This document shows positions 7,743-14,115 of a stretch of 14,115 bases of DNA, piece after piece (position 1 is the stretch's first letter; every line of letters starts with the position of its first letter). This stretch comes from an uncultured Moraxella sp. GTDB taxonomy: Bacteria > Pseudomonadota > Gammaproteobacteria > Pseudomonadales > Moraxellaceae. The position numbers were made by a program, and so were the translations under genes. The notes below the pieces were generated by a model, which had not been told where the DNA came from, made no database searches, and saw nothing but the letters and a program-made list of their open reading frames with translations. The DNA lies in NCBI GenBank assembly GCA_916720335.1, contig CAKAQU010000035.1:1-14115 (forward strand). The letters are read 5' to 3'.

Positions 7743-7761
7743 AAAGATTTTAAAAATCTTT
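7743..7761. repeat. 19-bp palindrome upstream of the acyltransferase gene
   Basis: AAAGATTTT and AAAATCTTT, each 9 bp, around a single central base. It ends about 10 nt before the start codon at 7732, next to the putative ribosome site GGTAGA. It may be an operator or a small mRNA hairpin. The composition is AT-rich, so chance is possible. Confidence 0.4.
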
Positions 7762-7954
7762 AATATGGTTTTAATGAGTTATGGAATAAACTACGCAAAT
7801 TTGACAAATTTTAACGTAATAGTAACAACTTTGCGATGGCATTAACATTTTATCTTTTAGTTCTTAGGCATAAAAATATTACCAAAAGGTAAATAAAAAA
7901 CACTACTAATTAACTACACGCTAGCAACATAAAAACAAGAACTTTTTAGATAAA

Positions 7955-7963
7955 TGGTATAGA
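7955..7963 (+). promoter_or_regulatory. Extended -10 promoter of the OmpA-like lipoprotein gene
   Basis: TGGTATAGA matches an extended -10 element (TGnTATAnT-like). No good -35 is seen at 17 nt. The predicted start near 7970 gives a leader of about 50 nt before the ATG at 8020, which has a strong TTGAGGAG ribosome site at 8007-8014. Confidence 0.4.
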
Positions 7964-7969
7964 ATAGTG

Positions 7970-7983
7970 GATAATATATTATC
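7970..7983. promoter_or_regulatory. Perfect 14-bp palindrome at the predicted transcription start (putative operator)
   Basis: GATAATATATTATC is a perfect palindrome placed at about +1 of the predicted promoter and 24 nt before the ribosome site. GATAAT and ATTATC half-sites resemble Fur-type half-sites, but the spacing (6-2-6) is not the classical Fur box. It could instead contribute a -10-like element. Confidence 0.35.
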
Positions 7984-8019
7984 ATTGGTGATGTATGCCA
8001 AAATAGTTGAGGAGCTTTT

Positions 8020-8688
8020 ATGAAAAAATTACTTGCAGTTACAGTAATGAGTGCCAGCATGGTGATTTCAGGTTGTGCTACTACAGGCGGTACTGGTAGC
8101 GGTCAAATGTCAGATACTGCTAAAAAGTCAGGGTTGGGCGCATTAGCAGGTGCAGTTCTGGGCGCAGGTATTTCAAAAGCCACTGGCGGTGAGCATACCA
8201 AACGTGATGCCGCGATTGGTGCGGTTCTGGGCGCAGGCGTGGGCGCATATATGAGCCGTCAAGCCAAGCAAATCGAGCAAGATATGGCAGGCACAGGCGT
8301 AGAGGTCAAACAAGACCCACAAACTGGCAATATTGATTTGGTAATGCCTGGTAATGTAACGTTTGCTAATGATGATGCAACTATTAACCCTGCATTTTAT
8401 GCTAATTTAAATCAGCTTGCCAGAACGATGATGAATTATAACCAAACCACCATTGTGGTATCTGGTCATACAGACAGTAATGGTAGTGATGCTTATAACT
8501 TGAATCTATCACAGCGCCGTGCTTTATCAGTTAAAAATTATCTAGTTGGTCAAGGTGTGCCAGCAAGCCGTATTCAAACCTTGGGTTATGGCGAATCTAG
8601 CCCAATCGCAGATAATTCAACAGAATATGGTCGTTCACAAAACCGTCGTGTGGAATTAACCATTAACGCACCACAATCTTTAAATTAA
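8020..8688 (+). CDS. OmpA-family outer-membrane lipoprotein with glycine zipper (YiaD-like)
   Basis: Predicted lipoprotein that anchors the outer membrane to peptidoglycan. The N-terminal signal MKKLLAVTVMSASMVISGC has a lipobox ending at Cys19. Residues about 38-78 form two glycine-zipper-like helices (GLGALAGAVLGAG and AAIGAVLGAGVGAY). The C-terminal OmpA domain (about 105-216) has the peptidoglycan-binding signature SGHTDSNGSDAYNLNLS with Asp152, QRRALSVKNYL, and NRRVEL with Arg210. The architecture and the 222-residue length match E. coli YiaD and related proteins. The start is fixed by TTGAGGAG five nt upstream of the ATG. A strong terminator follows and an extended -10 promoter precedes, so it is probably monocistronic. 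The residue after Cys19 is Ala rather than Asp, consistent with outer-membrane sorting. Confidence 0.93.
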   Translation: MKKLLAVTVMSASMVISGCATTGGTGSGQMSDTAKKSGLGALAGAVLGAGISKATGGEHTKRDAAIGAVLGAGVGAYMSRQAKQIEQDMAGTGVEVKQDPQTGNIDLVMPGNVTFANDDATINPAFYANLNQLARTMMNYNQTTIVVSGHTDSNGSDAYNLNLSQRRALSVKNYLVGQGVPASRIQTLGYGESSPIADNSTEYGRSQNRRVELTINAPQSLN

Positions 8689-8729
8689 CCATTTAATCCA
8701 ATTATTAAGTTGGGGTTAATGTAATGGTA

Positions 8730-8756
8730 AAAAATGGATACTTTGTATCCATTTTT
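8730..8756 (+). terminator. Rho-independent terminator after the OmpA-like lipoprotein gene
   Basis: A 12-bp stem (AAAAATGGATAC / GTATCCATTTTT) with a 3-nt loop, followed by more T-rich sequence. A weaker bulged hairpin (TTAATCCAA at 8693-8701 with TTGGGGTTAA at 8710-8719) lies between the stop codon and this stem. The near symmetry lets it work in both directions. Confidence 0.85.
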
Positions 8757-8888
8757 ATTTTTGTTAATTTATAACATATAAATCATACAAAAAACACTGC
8801 AAAAGAGTAAAAAATGCTTTTGAATAAAAACAGCTAATAGATTGAAATAATAACCATTTTTATTTATTATTCATTTTACAATTATTAG

Positions 8889-8917
8889 GCGACACCTGAT
8901 TAAATTTTGTTTATAAT
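8889..8917 (+). promoter_or_regulatory. Predicted sigma70 promoter of nqrM
   Basis: GCGACA (8889-8894), 17 nt, then a perfect TATAAT (8912-8917). The predicted start near 8924 leaves a leader of about 22 nt containing AAGGA, seven nt before the ATG at 8946. Confidence 0.6.
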
Positions 8918-8945
8918 GGAATAAATTGCCTATAAGGAAAATTTT

Positions 8946-9203
8946 ATGCTCAGTGATTTATTCCATCAATTTTTACCCATTTTTTTTATTACGTTTGGTG
9001 TGCTTATTTTGTTTTTTTTATTCATGGGGATTGGTTATATTTTTAAAAAACAACCCCTAAAAGGTTCATGTGGTGGTGTAGCGAATTTGATGGGTGATGA
9101 ATATTGCCAGTTTTGTGGTAACGACCCCAATAAATGTGAGAGCAGTCAAGCTGAAATGCGCCAAATTCAAGAAAAAGCAGGCAAACTTGCTAAAAAGGTC
9201 TGA
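8946..9203 (+). CDS. nqrM: Na+-NQR maturation protein NqrM (DUF539 family)
   Basis: Small membrane protein required for assembly of the Na+-translocating NADH:quinone oxidoreductase, thought to deliver iron to the NqrD/NqrE site. One transmembrane helix (about residues 9-33) is followed by a short cytoplasmic region with four cysteines at 42, 54, 57 and 64 in the family pattern SCGG, EYCQFCGNDPNKC. A Lys-rich tail ends the protein at 85 residues. Start and ribosome site (AAGGA) are clear, with a promoter upstream and a terminator downstream. In Vibrio the gene sits after nqrF and apbE. Here no nqr gene is adjacent, so it is an orphan unit and its partner operon should be elsewhere in the genome. 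Confidence 0.92.
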   Translation: MLSDLFHQFLPIFFITFGVLILFFLFMGIGYIFKKQPLKGSCGGVANLMGDEYCQFCGNDPNKCESSQAEMRQIQEKAGKLAKKV

Positions 9204-9255
9204 GATTTTTTAATGTTATCTGTTCTTTGATTTTATCTAAAAAAATGGGTAAACT

Positions 9256-9279
9256 GCCTGACTGATGTCAGGCTTTTTT
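9256..9279 (+). terminator. Rho-independent terminator after nqrM
   Basis: GCCTGAC / GTCAGGC, a 7-bp GC-rich perfect stem with TGAT loop, followed by six T. It lies 52 nt after the nqrM stop and 22 nt before the next start codon. Confidence 0.92.
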
Positions 9280-9301
9280 ATATGGATATTTTGATTAAAT
9301 T

Positions 9302-10531
9302 ATGAGCAAAAATAATATCAATGATGATTTTAATAAAGATAAGAAATTTTTATCCATGATACTGGTTTTTTTGATTTTATTATCGGTAAATATGCGTTCC
9401 CCCATCGTTATGATAGGTTCTTTGGCAGATATTTTAAATCAATCGCTTGGATTGTCCCCATTATATTTGGGGTATTTAGGGGCTTTACCATTGCCATTAT
9501 TTGCTTTAGGGGCGCTGATAACACCACGTTTGATTGTCAATTTTGGATTGATAAGGCTGATTGTTGTTGTAACTACGATTTTAACAGTTGCAATTTTGCT
9601 GAGAGTATGGGTAGGGATGATTGGAGTTTTTATCGGGACGTTTGTATTATCTTTAATGATTGGTATCTTGAATGTGGCAATTGCTCCATTTATCAAACAA
9701 TATCTACCTAATCACATTACCGTCGCTACAGGAATTTTTAGTTTAAGTATGTCCGTATCAGCAGGTTTTTTAGCTTGGCTGGTTGTTCCTTTGTCAAAGA
9801 TGCTAAACTGGCAGTTTTCTTTGAGTGTTTGGGCGATATTTGCTGCATTGGCGGTATTAATTTTTATCATTAGAATTCAAAAAATTAGCCAGGTCAATGG
9901 TTTTTTCAATCAAAAAACAAACCAAAATTTAACCATAAATAATGGTTTTCAGACACACTTTTTGGTTTGGAAAAATAAAATGGCATGGTGTTTGGGAGTC
10001 TTTTTTGGTCTGCAATCATTGTTGTTTTATAGTGTGGCAAGTTTTTTATCGCTGGTGGGCGTTAGTTATGGTTTGTCAAATGAGCAAGCAAGTGTGGCGG
10101 TTTTGGTTTTTCAATTTGCTGCTCCTGTAGCAATTTTTATGATGACTGCACTGATAAAAAGAAATTTTTCTATAAAAATTATTGCATTAACCAGCGCTAT
10201 TTGTAATGCAGTTGGTGTATTTGGATTGATTGTACTGCCTGATTTTTTGTATCTATGGTCGGCAATGATGGGCTTTGGCGGTTCAGCAATTTTTACGTTG
10301 GTACTTATGTTATTTTCCCTAAAAACCAGCAGCCTGCAAGCTGCTCGTGATTTATCAGGTATGGTGCAGGTGGTTGGTTATGTCATTGCATTTTTTGGAC
10401 CTTTGATTTTAGGTCAATTATTTCACAAAACAGGCGATTGGCAATTGCCTTTATGGACGCTTTTTGGACTGATGGTATTTAATATTGGGTTTGCAAATTG
10501 GGCAGGAAATGAGAATAAAATTGATGTTTGA
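9302..10531 (+). CDS. MFS transporter, CynX/NimT-like
   Basis: Inner-membrane transporter of the major facilitator superfamily. It has 409 residues with about 12 hydrophobic helices spread along the length, the usual MFS layout, with a polar central loop (about 195-225, rich in Asn and Gln). The first helix region LSVNMRSPIVMIGSLADIL followed by LGLSPLYLGYLGALPLP resembles the CynX (cyanate) / NimT (2-nitroimidazole) group, which share an N-x-R-P-like motif there. The substrate cannot be told from the sequence. The ATG at 9302 lacks a ribosome site: the only GGA is about 15 nt away, and a terminator ends just 22 nt upstream. A later ATG at 9356 has none either and would delete part of the polar N-terminus. 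The end is convergent with fabF, with a shared hairpin between them. The gene is AT-rich with several homopolymer T runs. Confidence 0.85.
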   Translation: MSKNNINDDFNKDKKFLSMILVFLILLSVNMRSPIVMIGSLADILNQSLGLSPLYLGYLGALPLPLFALGALITPRLIVNFGLIRLIVVVTTILTVAILLRVWVGMIGVFIGTFVLSLMIGILNVAIAPFIKQYLPNHITVATGIFSLSMSVSAGFLAWLVVPLSKMLNWQFSLSVWAIFAALAVLIFIIRIQKISQVNGFFNQKTNQNLTINNGFQTHFLVWKNKMAWCLGVFFGLQSLLFYSVASFLSLVGVSYGLSNEQASVAVLVFQFAAPVAIFMMTALIKRNFSIKIIALTSAICNAVGVFGLIVLPDFLYLWSAMMGFGGSAIFTLVLMLFSLKTSSLQAARDLSGMVQVVGYVIAFFGPLILGQLFHKTGDWQLPLWTLFGLMVFNIGFANWAGNENKIDV

Positions 10532-10545
10532 GTGATATCAAAATA

Positions 10546-10568
10546 AAACGCCATAAGACATGGCGTTT
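10546..10568. terminator. Bidirectional terminator between the MFS gene and fabF
   Basis: AAACGCCAT / ATGGCGTTT, a 9-bp perfect stem with a 5-nt loop between convergent genes. On the - strand it is followed by TATTTTG and serves fabF. On the + strand it is followed by ATTAG, so it is weaker for the MFS gene. Confidence 0.8.
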
Positions 10569-10579
10569 ATTAGTTAGTG

Positions 10580-11896
10580 TTACCAAATTTTAAAGATTAA
10601 ACTGCCATTTGTGCCACCAAATCCAAAACTGTTACTCATAACATACTTTAAATCAGATACCAAACGCTGATGGTGGGGGATATAATCTAAAGTACAACGA
10701 GGGTCGGGATTATCTAAGTTAATCGTTGGTGGAAGAATTTGATGTTGTAGAGCTAGCACACTAAAAATTGCCTCAATAGCACCGGCTGCTCCAAGTAAGT
10801 GTCCTGTCATAGACTTGGTAGAACTGACCAAAATATTATTGCCAAATAAAGCAGTAATCGCTGCACTTTCGGCGATATCACCCGCAGGAGTGCTGGTGCC
10901 ATGAGCATTAATATAATCGATTTGGAATACATCAATTGCTGCATCATCAATGGCATTTTGCATGGCACGTCTTGCCCCTTGACCATCTTCTGGCGGTGCG
11001 GTGATGTGGCTGGCATCATCACTCATACCAAATCCTGCTAGTTCAGCTAAAATTTTTGCACCACGAGCTTTAGCGTGAGCAAGGCTTTCTAAAACTAAAG
11101 CTCCAGCTCCATCACCCAGCACAAAACCATCACGGTCTTTGTCAAATGGGCGACTGGCTTTTTGTGGGTTGTCATTGCAGCCAGATAGAGCATGCATGGC
11201 TCCAAAACCTGCCATGCCAAGTGCTGTAGATGCTTTTTCACTGCCACCAACCAAAACAGCATCCAAGTCGCCATATGCAATCAGCCTTGCTCCAAGTCCA
11301 ATAGCGTGAGTGCTTGTGGTGCAAGCAGTTGCAGTGGCAAAATTTGCCCCTTTTAATCCGTGACGAATAGCAATCAATCCTGCGGGCATATTGATGATGG
11401 TGCCGGGAATGATAAAAGGTGAAACTTTGTTGATTCCAAGTTCTTTTAAAGTGTCTCTGCTGTTTTCTAAGGTTTGTAATCCGCCAATTCCAGAGCCCAT
11501 AATCACACCAAAGCGTTCATTAGCAACATTGATGGGTAAAAAATCACCTGTTATACCATCAATTAATTTTGCATCAAATAGTGCCTGAGCTGCAACCACT
11601 TGTGCATAATGCATAAATTCATCATAACGGCGAACATCTTTGGGATTTAAAAACTGTTTGGCATCAAAATTTTTAATCAGTCCTGCAATGCGTGAGCGAA
11701 ATTCAGTAACATTTTCATTTTTAACAAATTTTTCTATTTTAACGATGCCACTTTTGCCTGCAATGAGGTTTTGCCAAGTGGTGGAAATATCATTGCCTAG
11801 CGGCGTGATTGCCCCCATGCCAGTAATGACAACACGTTCGCAATCAGAACGTTCATAGTGTGGAGGCTTGGTAGGTCGCATAAAGGTGGCTGTCAT
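10580..11896 (-). CDS. fabF: 3-oxoacyl-ACP synthase II (FabF)
   Basis: Condensing enzyme of type II fatty acid elongation, in E. coli the KAS that extends palmitoleoyl- to cis-vaccenoyl-ACP. In 438-residue numbering the catalytic Cys is in TATACTTSTHAIG (about 192), His in NAHGTSTPAGD (about 332), and Lys/His in [16 protein letters not shown] (about 361 and 366). GFGMSDDASHITAPPEDG and the C-terminal [17 protein letters not shown] are typical of FabF rather than FabB. ATG at 11896 is preceded by ACGGAAA at a rather long spacing. A TTG at 11917 extends the frame but is unlikely. The chosen start leaves about 20 residues before the conserved ERVVITGMG, longer than in E. coli FabF. An internal ATG (11881) would shorten this, but it has no ribosome site. 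The gene stands alone, away from the usual acpP-fabF context, and has its own promoter and terminator. Confidence 0.95.
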   Translation of the reverse strand: MTATFMRPTKPPHYERSDCERVVITGMGAITPLGNDISTTWQNLIAGKSGIVKIEKFVKNENVTEFRSRIAGLIKNFDAKQFLNPKDVRRYDEFMHYAQVVAAQALFDAKLIDGITGDFLPINVANERFGVIMGSGIGGLQTLENSRDTLKELGINKVSPFIIPGTIINMPAGLIAIRHGLKGANFATATACTTSTHAIGLGARLIAYGDLDAVLVGGSEKASTALGMAGFGAMHALSGCNDNPQKASRPFDKDRDGFVLGDGAGALVLESLAHAKARGAKILAELAGFGMSDDASHITAPPEDGQGARRAMQNAIDDAAIDVFQIDYINAHGTSTPAGDIAESAAITALFGNNILVSSTKSMTGHLLGAAGAIEAIFSVLALQHQILPPTINLDNPDPRCTLDYIPHHQRLVSDLKYVMSNSFGFGGTNGSLIFKIW

Positions 11897-11924
11897 GATA
11901 TTTTTTTCCGTCAACAAAAACCGT

Positions 11925-11933
11925 ATATTAGCA
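11925..11933 (-). promoter_or_regulatory. Extended -10 promoter of fabF
   Basis: On the - strand TGCTAATAT is an extended -10 element. TGTAAA, 17 nt upstream, is a weak -35. The predicted start near 11918 leaves a leader of about 22 nt. Confidence 0.4.
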
Positions 11934-12048
11934 TGATTTTATCGAGATTTACAGTTTACGTTTGTTAATTTTTAAGATTTTATCTATTTTAATATCTAAT
12001 TTTAATTGTATTGGTTGTTTTGATAGTTTGTTTGGTTTTAAAATAAAA

Positions 12049-12080
12049 AAATTTCCCAAAGCCAAAACTTTGGGAAATTT
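12049..12080 (-). terminator. Rho-independent terminator of gltA
   Basis: AAATTTCCCAAAG / CTTTGGGAAATTT, a 13-bp perfect stem with a 6-nt loop, beginning 18 nt after the gltA stop and followed on the - strand by a T-rich tract. Confidence 0.93.
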
Positions 12081-12098
12081 GTAAGAATGCAAGTTTGA

Positions 12099-13376
12099 TT
12101 ATTTGCGATCTTCGATTTTTACGAATGCGCGATGTTTTTCGCCAATATAACGCTGACGTGGGCGACCAATTTTGAATGGTTCTGAGTGCATTTCTGTCCA
12201 GTGGGCAATCCAGCCTGCGGTACGCGCTAGAGCAAAAATCACAGTAAACATAGAAGTTGGAATGCCAATGGCTTTTAGAATGATGCCAGAGTAGAAGTCT
12301 ACGTTTGGATACAATTTGCGCTCAATGAAGTATGGGTCAGATAAAGCGATGCGTTCAAGTTCCATGGCAAGAGCAAGTTTTGGATCATTTACGCCTAAGG
12401 CTCCCAATACTTGGTCGCAAGTTTGCTTCATGACTTTGGCACGTGGGTCAAAGTTTTTATAAACGCGATGACCAAAGCCCATTAATTTAGCTTCACGACG
12501 TTTAACTTTTTCCATAAATTCAGCAACGTGTTCTACTGAGCCAATTTCATCAAGCATATTAAGCACCGCTTCGTTTGCGCCACCATGTGATGGTCCCCAA
12601 AGGGCAGCAATCCCTGATGCAATACAAGCGTATGGGTTTGCGCCAGTTGAGCCTGCTAGACGCACGGTAGAAGTAGAAGCATTTTGCTCATGGTCAGCGT
12701 GTAGGGTGAAAATCTTATCCATGGCATCAACCAAGATAGGATTCGGCTTGTAATTTACGTCGCCCGGGGTGGCAAACATCATGTATAAAAAGTTTTCAGA
12801 ATAACTAAAATCTTTTCTTGGATACAAGAAAGGTTCGCCGATAGAATATTTGTAACTCATTGCGGCAAGAGTTGGCACTTTAGCAATTAAATCTACTGCG
12901 GTGTCATCACGGTGAGCAGGGTCAGAGATGTCCAAATGATTGTGGTAAAATGCAGATAATGCACCAACCACACCAATCATAATTGCCATTGGGTGAGCAT
13001 CACGACGGAAACCTTCAAAGAATTTACGCAGTTGGTCGTGCACAGGCATGTGGTTATTTACACGAGCATAAAAAGCATCTTTTTGCTCTTGAGTAGGTAA
13101 ATCACCATATAATAAGGCATAACAAACCTCTAGATAATCAGCATTGTCAGCCAAATCATCAATAGCGTAACCACGATGCAACAGCTCGCCTTTATCGCCA
13201 TCAATATAGGTTAGAGCAGACTCAACTGGAGCTGTCGCCATAAAGCCGGGGTCATACGTCCAAAAACCCGCTTTTGAAACAGCGCTTACATCCAATACAG
13301 GACGACCTAGCGAGCTTTCCAACACAGGCATATCATATTCTGTACCATCTACAACTAATTTAACTTGTTTTGTCAT
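12099..13376 (-). CDS. gltA: Type II citrate synthase (GltA)
   Basis: Condenses acetyl-CoA with oxaloacetate to citrate, the entry step of the TCA cycle. Length 425 residues, close to the 427 of the NADH-sensitive hexameric E. coli enzyme. Visible active-site residues are His226 and His229 in [11 protein letters not shown], His264 in GPSHGGANE, His303 in GFGHRVYK, and Asp360 in NVDFYSG. The C-terminal [16 protein letters not shown] is standard for the family. An N-terminal beta-domain (about 1-45), characteristic of type II enzymes, is present. ATG at 13376 has a strong AAGAGG five nt upstream. It is divergent from sdhC across a long AT-rich spacer, an arrangement suited to joint control of TCA-cycle genes, and has its own terminator. 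Confidence 0.98.
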   Translation of the reverse strand: MTKQVKLVVDGTEYDMPVLESSLGRPVLDVSAVSKAGFWTYDPGFMATAPVESALTYIDGDKGELLHRGYAIDDLADNADYLEVCYALLYGDLPTQEQKDAFYARVNNHMPVHDQLRKFFEGFRRDAHPMAIMIGVVGALSAFYHNHLDISDPAHRDDTAVDLIAKVPTLAAMSYKYSIGEPFLYPRKDFSYSENFLYMMFATPGDVNYKPNPILVDAMDKIFTLHADHEQNASTSTVRLAGSTGANPYACIASGIAALWGPSHGGANEAVLNMLDEIGSVEHVAEFMEKVKRREAKLMGFGHRVYKNFDPRAKVMKQTCDQVLGALGVNDPKLALAMELERIALSDPYFIERKLYPNVDFYSGIILKAIGIPTSMFTVIFALARTAGWIAHWTEMHSEPFKIGRPRQRYIGEKHRAFVKIEDRK

Positions 13377-13499
13377 ATTGACCTCTTCTTTGTTTGATTC
13401 CGTTTTGCATTTGCTCTTTTATTCCATTCATCAGAGCGCCTACAAAAACTATAAACATAACCCATATCAACCCTGACCAAGGCTATGATGTCCTTTTAT

Positions 13500-13538
13500 G
13501 CTAAAAAACAGAACAACCCTGTTCAGATTATGTTTTAG
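13500..13538. repeat. Nested inverted repeat in the gltA upstream region
   Basis: Outer arms GCTAAAA (13500-13506) and TTTTAGC (13532-13538) enclose inner arms GAACA (13511-13515) and TGTTC (13520-13524). It lies about 125 nt upstream of the gltA start. A regulator site or a transcript structure are both possible. Confidence 0.4.
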
Positions 13539-13754
13539 CTGTGATGATAATACCGAAACTTTAAATAACTTACAAGTTTTATTTTTAATAATTTTTTTTA
13601 TTATAAAAAAATATAAAATCAAAAATAATAATGGAAAATATAAAATAAATATCCGCTTATTAAGCATAACCGAAATAATTTGTAACAATATTGCTAATTA
13701 TTGAAGTATTTTTAACAAAAAATGCCAAAATTTACACAAAACCGCCAAATTTAT

Positions 13755-13783
13755 TTGTAAAATTTTTCTAAGCGTTTTATAAT
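13755..13783 (+). promoter_or_regulatory. Candidate distal promoter of sdhC
   Basis: TTGTAA (13755-13760), 17 nt, then perfect TATAAT (13778-13783). The predicted start near 13790 would give an sdhC leader of roughly 235 nt. AT-rich surroundings raise the chance of a false match. Confidence 0.4.
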
Positions 13784-13956
13784 TTGAGCAACTTAACTTA
13801 GTCGCTTTTTTAAATGATAACCACTTACATTACTTAAAGTTTTGTTTGTTTTTATTTTTTTGTAAAGCCTTAAATTTGGTGTTTGTTGTTAAAAAATTGA
13901 ATGGTACACATTTACTTGCCAGTGAAAGCGTTGCGTGACAAGGATTTGGTTTAAAG

Positions 13957-13965
13957 TGCTAACAT
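13957..13965 (+). promoter_or_regulatory. Candidate proximal extended -10 promoter of sdhC
   Basis: TGCTAACAT resembles an extended -10. GTGACA lies 19 nt upstream, longer than the usual spacing. The start near 13972 would give a leader of about 55 nt. Confidence 0.3.
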
Positions 13966-14025
13966 GTTTTTGACAACCAGCCAGCTATCCCTTGCCATTT
14001 TTTTCGGCGTAATTTTAAGATAAGG

Positions 14026-14115
14026 ATGCCCGCTGTGAAAAGCAACCGACCGATTAACCTTTCTTTAGGTCAAGTGATTGCGGTGAACTCAAAATCGCCT
14101 ATCGCTATGGCTTCT
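14026..14115 (+). CDS. sdhC: Succinate dehydrogenase cytochrome b556 subunit (SdhC), 3'-truncated
   Basis: First 30 codons of the membrane subunit that anchors succinate dehydrogenase (complex II) and helps bind haem b and quinone. The visible MPAVKSNRPINLSLGQ and SKSPIAMAS match the family N-terminus (compare VKKQRPVNLDL and the ITAIAS segment of E. coli SdhC), just before the first membrane helix, which lies beyond the window. The start is ambiguous. ATG at 14026 directly abuts AAGG. GTG at 14035, three codons later, has AAGGA at an ideal 8-nt spacing. The protein is the same apart from three residues. By analogy sdhD, sdhA and sdhB should follow. Confidence 0.88.
   Translation, partial: MPAVKSNRPINLSLGQVIAVNSKSPIAMAS

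Larger units (their letters stand above)
13377..14025. other. Long AT-rich divergent intergenic region gltA-sdhC
   Basis: About 650 nt without a convincing gene. The two short open frames here (13467-13688 on -, 13498-13704 on +) encode Lys/Asn/Ile/Phe-rich low-complexity peptides over poly-A/T sequence and lack ribosome sites. The region holds a nested inverted repeat (13500-13538), a very AT-rich block (about 13560-13665), two candidate + strand promoters for sdhC (13755-13783 and 13957-13965), and a foldable stretch at 13939-13994. The gltA promoter must lie near 13400-13560 on the - strand, but I cannot pick a clear hexamer pair. Confidence 0.7.

Noticed and set aside
11897..11917. TTG start for fabF adding seven residues
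   Set aside because: It lies at the predicted transcription start and would use up the only purine-rich leader segment. The ATG at 11896 is preferred.
13467..13704. Two overlapping short open frames on opposite strands between gltA and sdhC (about 73 and 68 codons)
   Set aside because: The peptides are low-complexity Lys/Asn/Ile/Phe runs read from poly-A/T sequence, with no ribosome site and no family features. They look like chance frames in AT-rich DNA.
1..14115. Mobile elements, CRISPR arrays, tRNA/rRNA genes or a defence island
   Set aside because: No transposase or integrase frames, no regularly spaced repeats, no tRNA-like T-loop sequence, and all genes but one fall into recognisable chromosomal families.

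Overview
The window reads as a chromosomal segment of a low-GC gammaproteobacterium of the family Moraxellaceae, most like Moraxella or a close relative. This rests on the proteins (hexameric GltA, FabB, FabF and MinCDE of gammaproteobacterial type), the AT-rich composition, and gltA lying divergently from sdhC. No phage, transposon, CRISPR, tRNA or rRNA signal was found. The assignment is from memory of protein families, not from a database search.

Layout, left to right. (1) At 1-738 is the 3' part of a metal ABC-transporter permease of the AfeD/SitD/YfeD type (+). It meets pabB (-) tail to tail with an 8-bp overlap. (2) The - strand from 7732 down to 731 carries a YihG-like acyltransferase, an unrecognised membrane protein with a voltage-sensor-like transmembrane region, the cell-division operon minC-minD-minE, fabB, and pabB. 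A hairpin separates fabB from pabB. (3) The + strand from 8020 to 10531 carries an OmpA-type lipoprotein with a glycine zipper, an orphan nqrM, and a CynX/NimT-type MFS transporter. The first two are followed by clear intrinsic terminators, and a third hairpin lies between the MFS gene and fabF. (4) The - strand from 13376 down to 10580 carries gltA (with its own strong terminator) and fabF. (5) An AT-rich divergent spacer of about 650 bp leads into the first 30 codons of sdhC (+), which is cut by the window end.

Functionally this is mainly core metabolism and cell architecture: both elongating ketoacyl-ACP synthases (FabB and FabF), an acyltransferase that probably uses fatty acyl chains, folate precursor synthesis (PabB), TCA-cycle entry and succinate oxidation (GltA, SdhC), division-site placement (MinCDE), and a maturation factor for the Na+-pumping NADH:quinone oxidoreductase (NqrM).

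The least ordinary item is the protein encoded at 5612-6712. Its N-terminal half has an S2-like F-x-x-x-E-x-x-x-R pattern and an S4-like R-x-x-R-x-x-R run, but no pore helices or selectivity filter follow. Its C-terminal half is a soluble helical region with a duplicated RPELEK motif. Other points worth a look are palindromes placed at two promoters or leaders, a possibly leaderless pabB transcript beginning just past a terminator hairpin, and a foldable sdhC leader.
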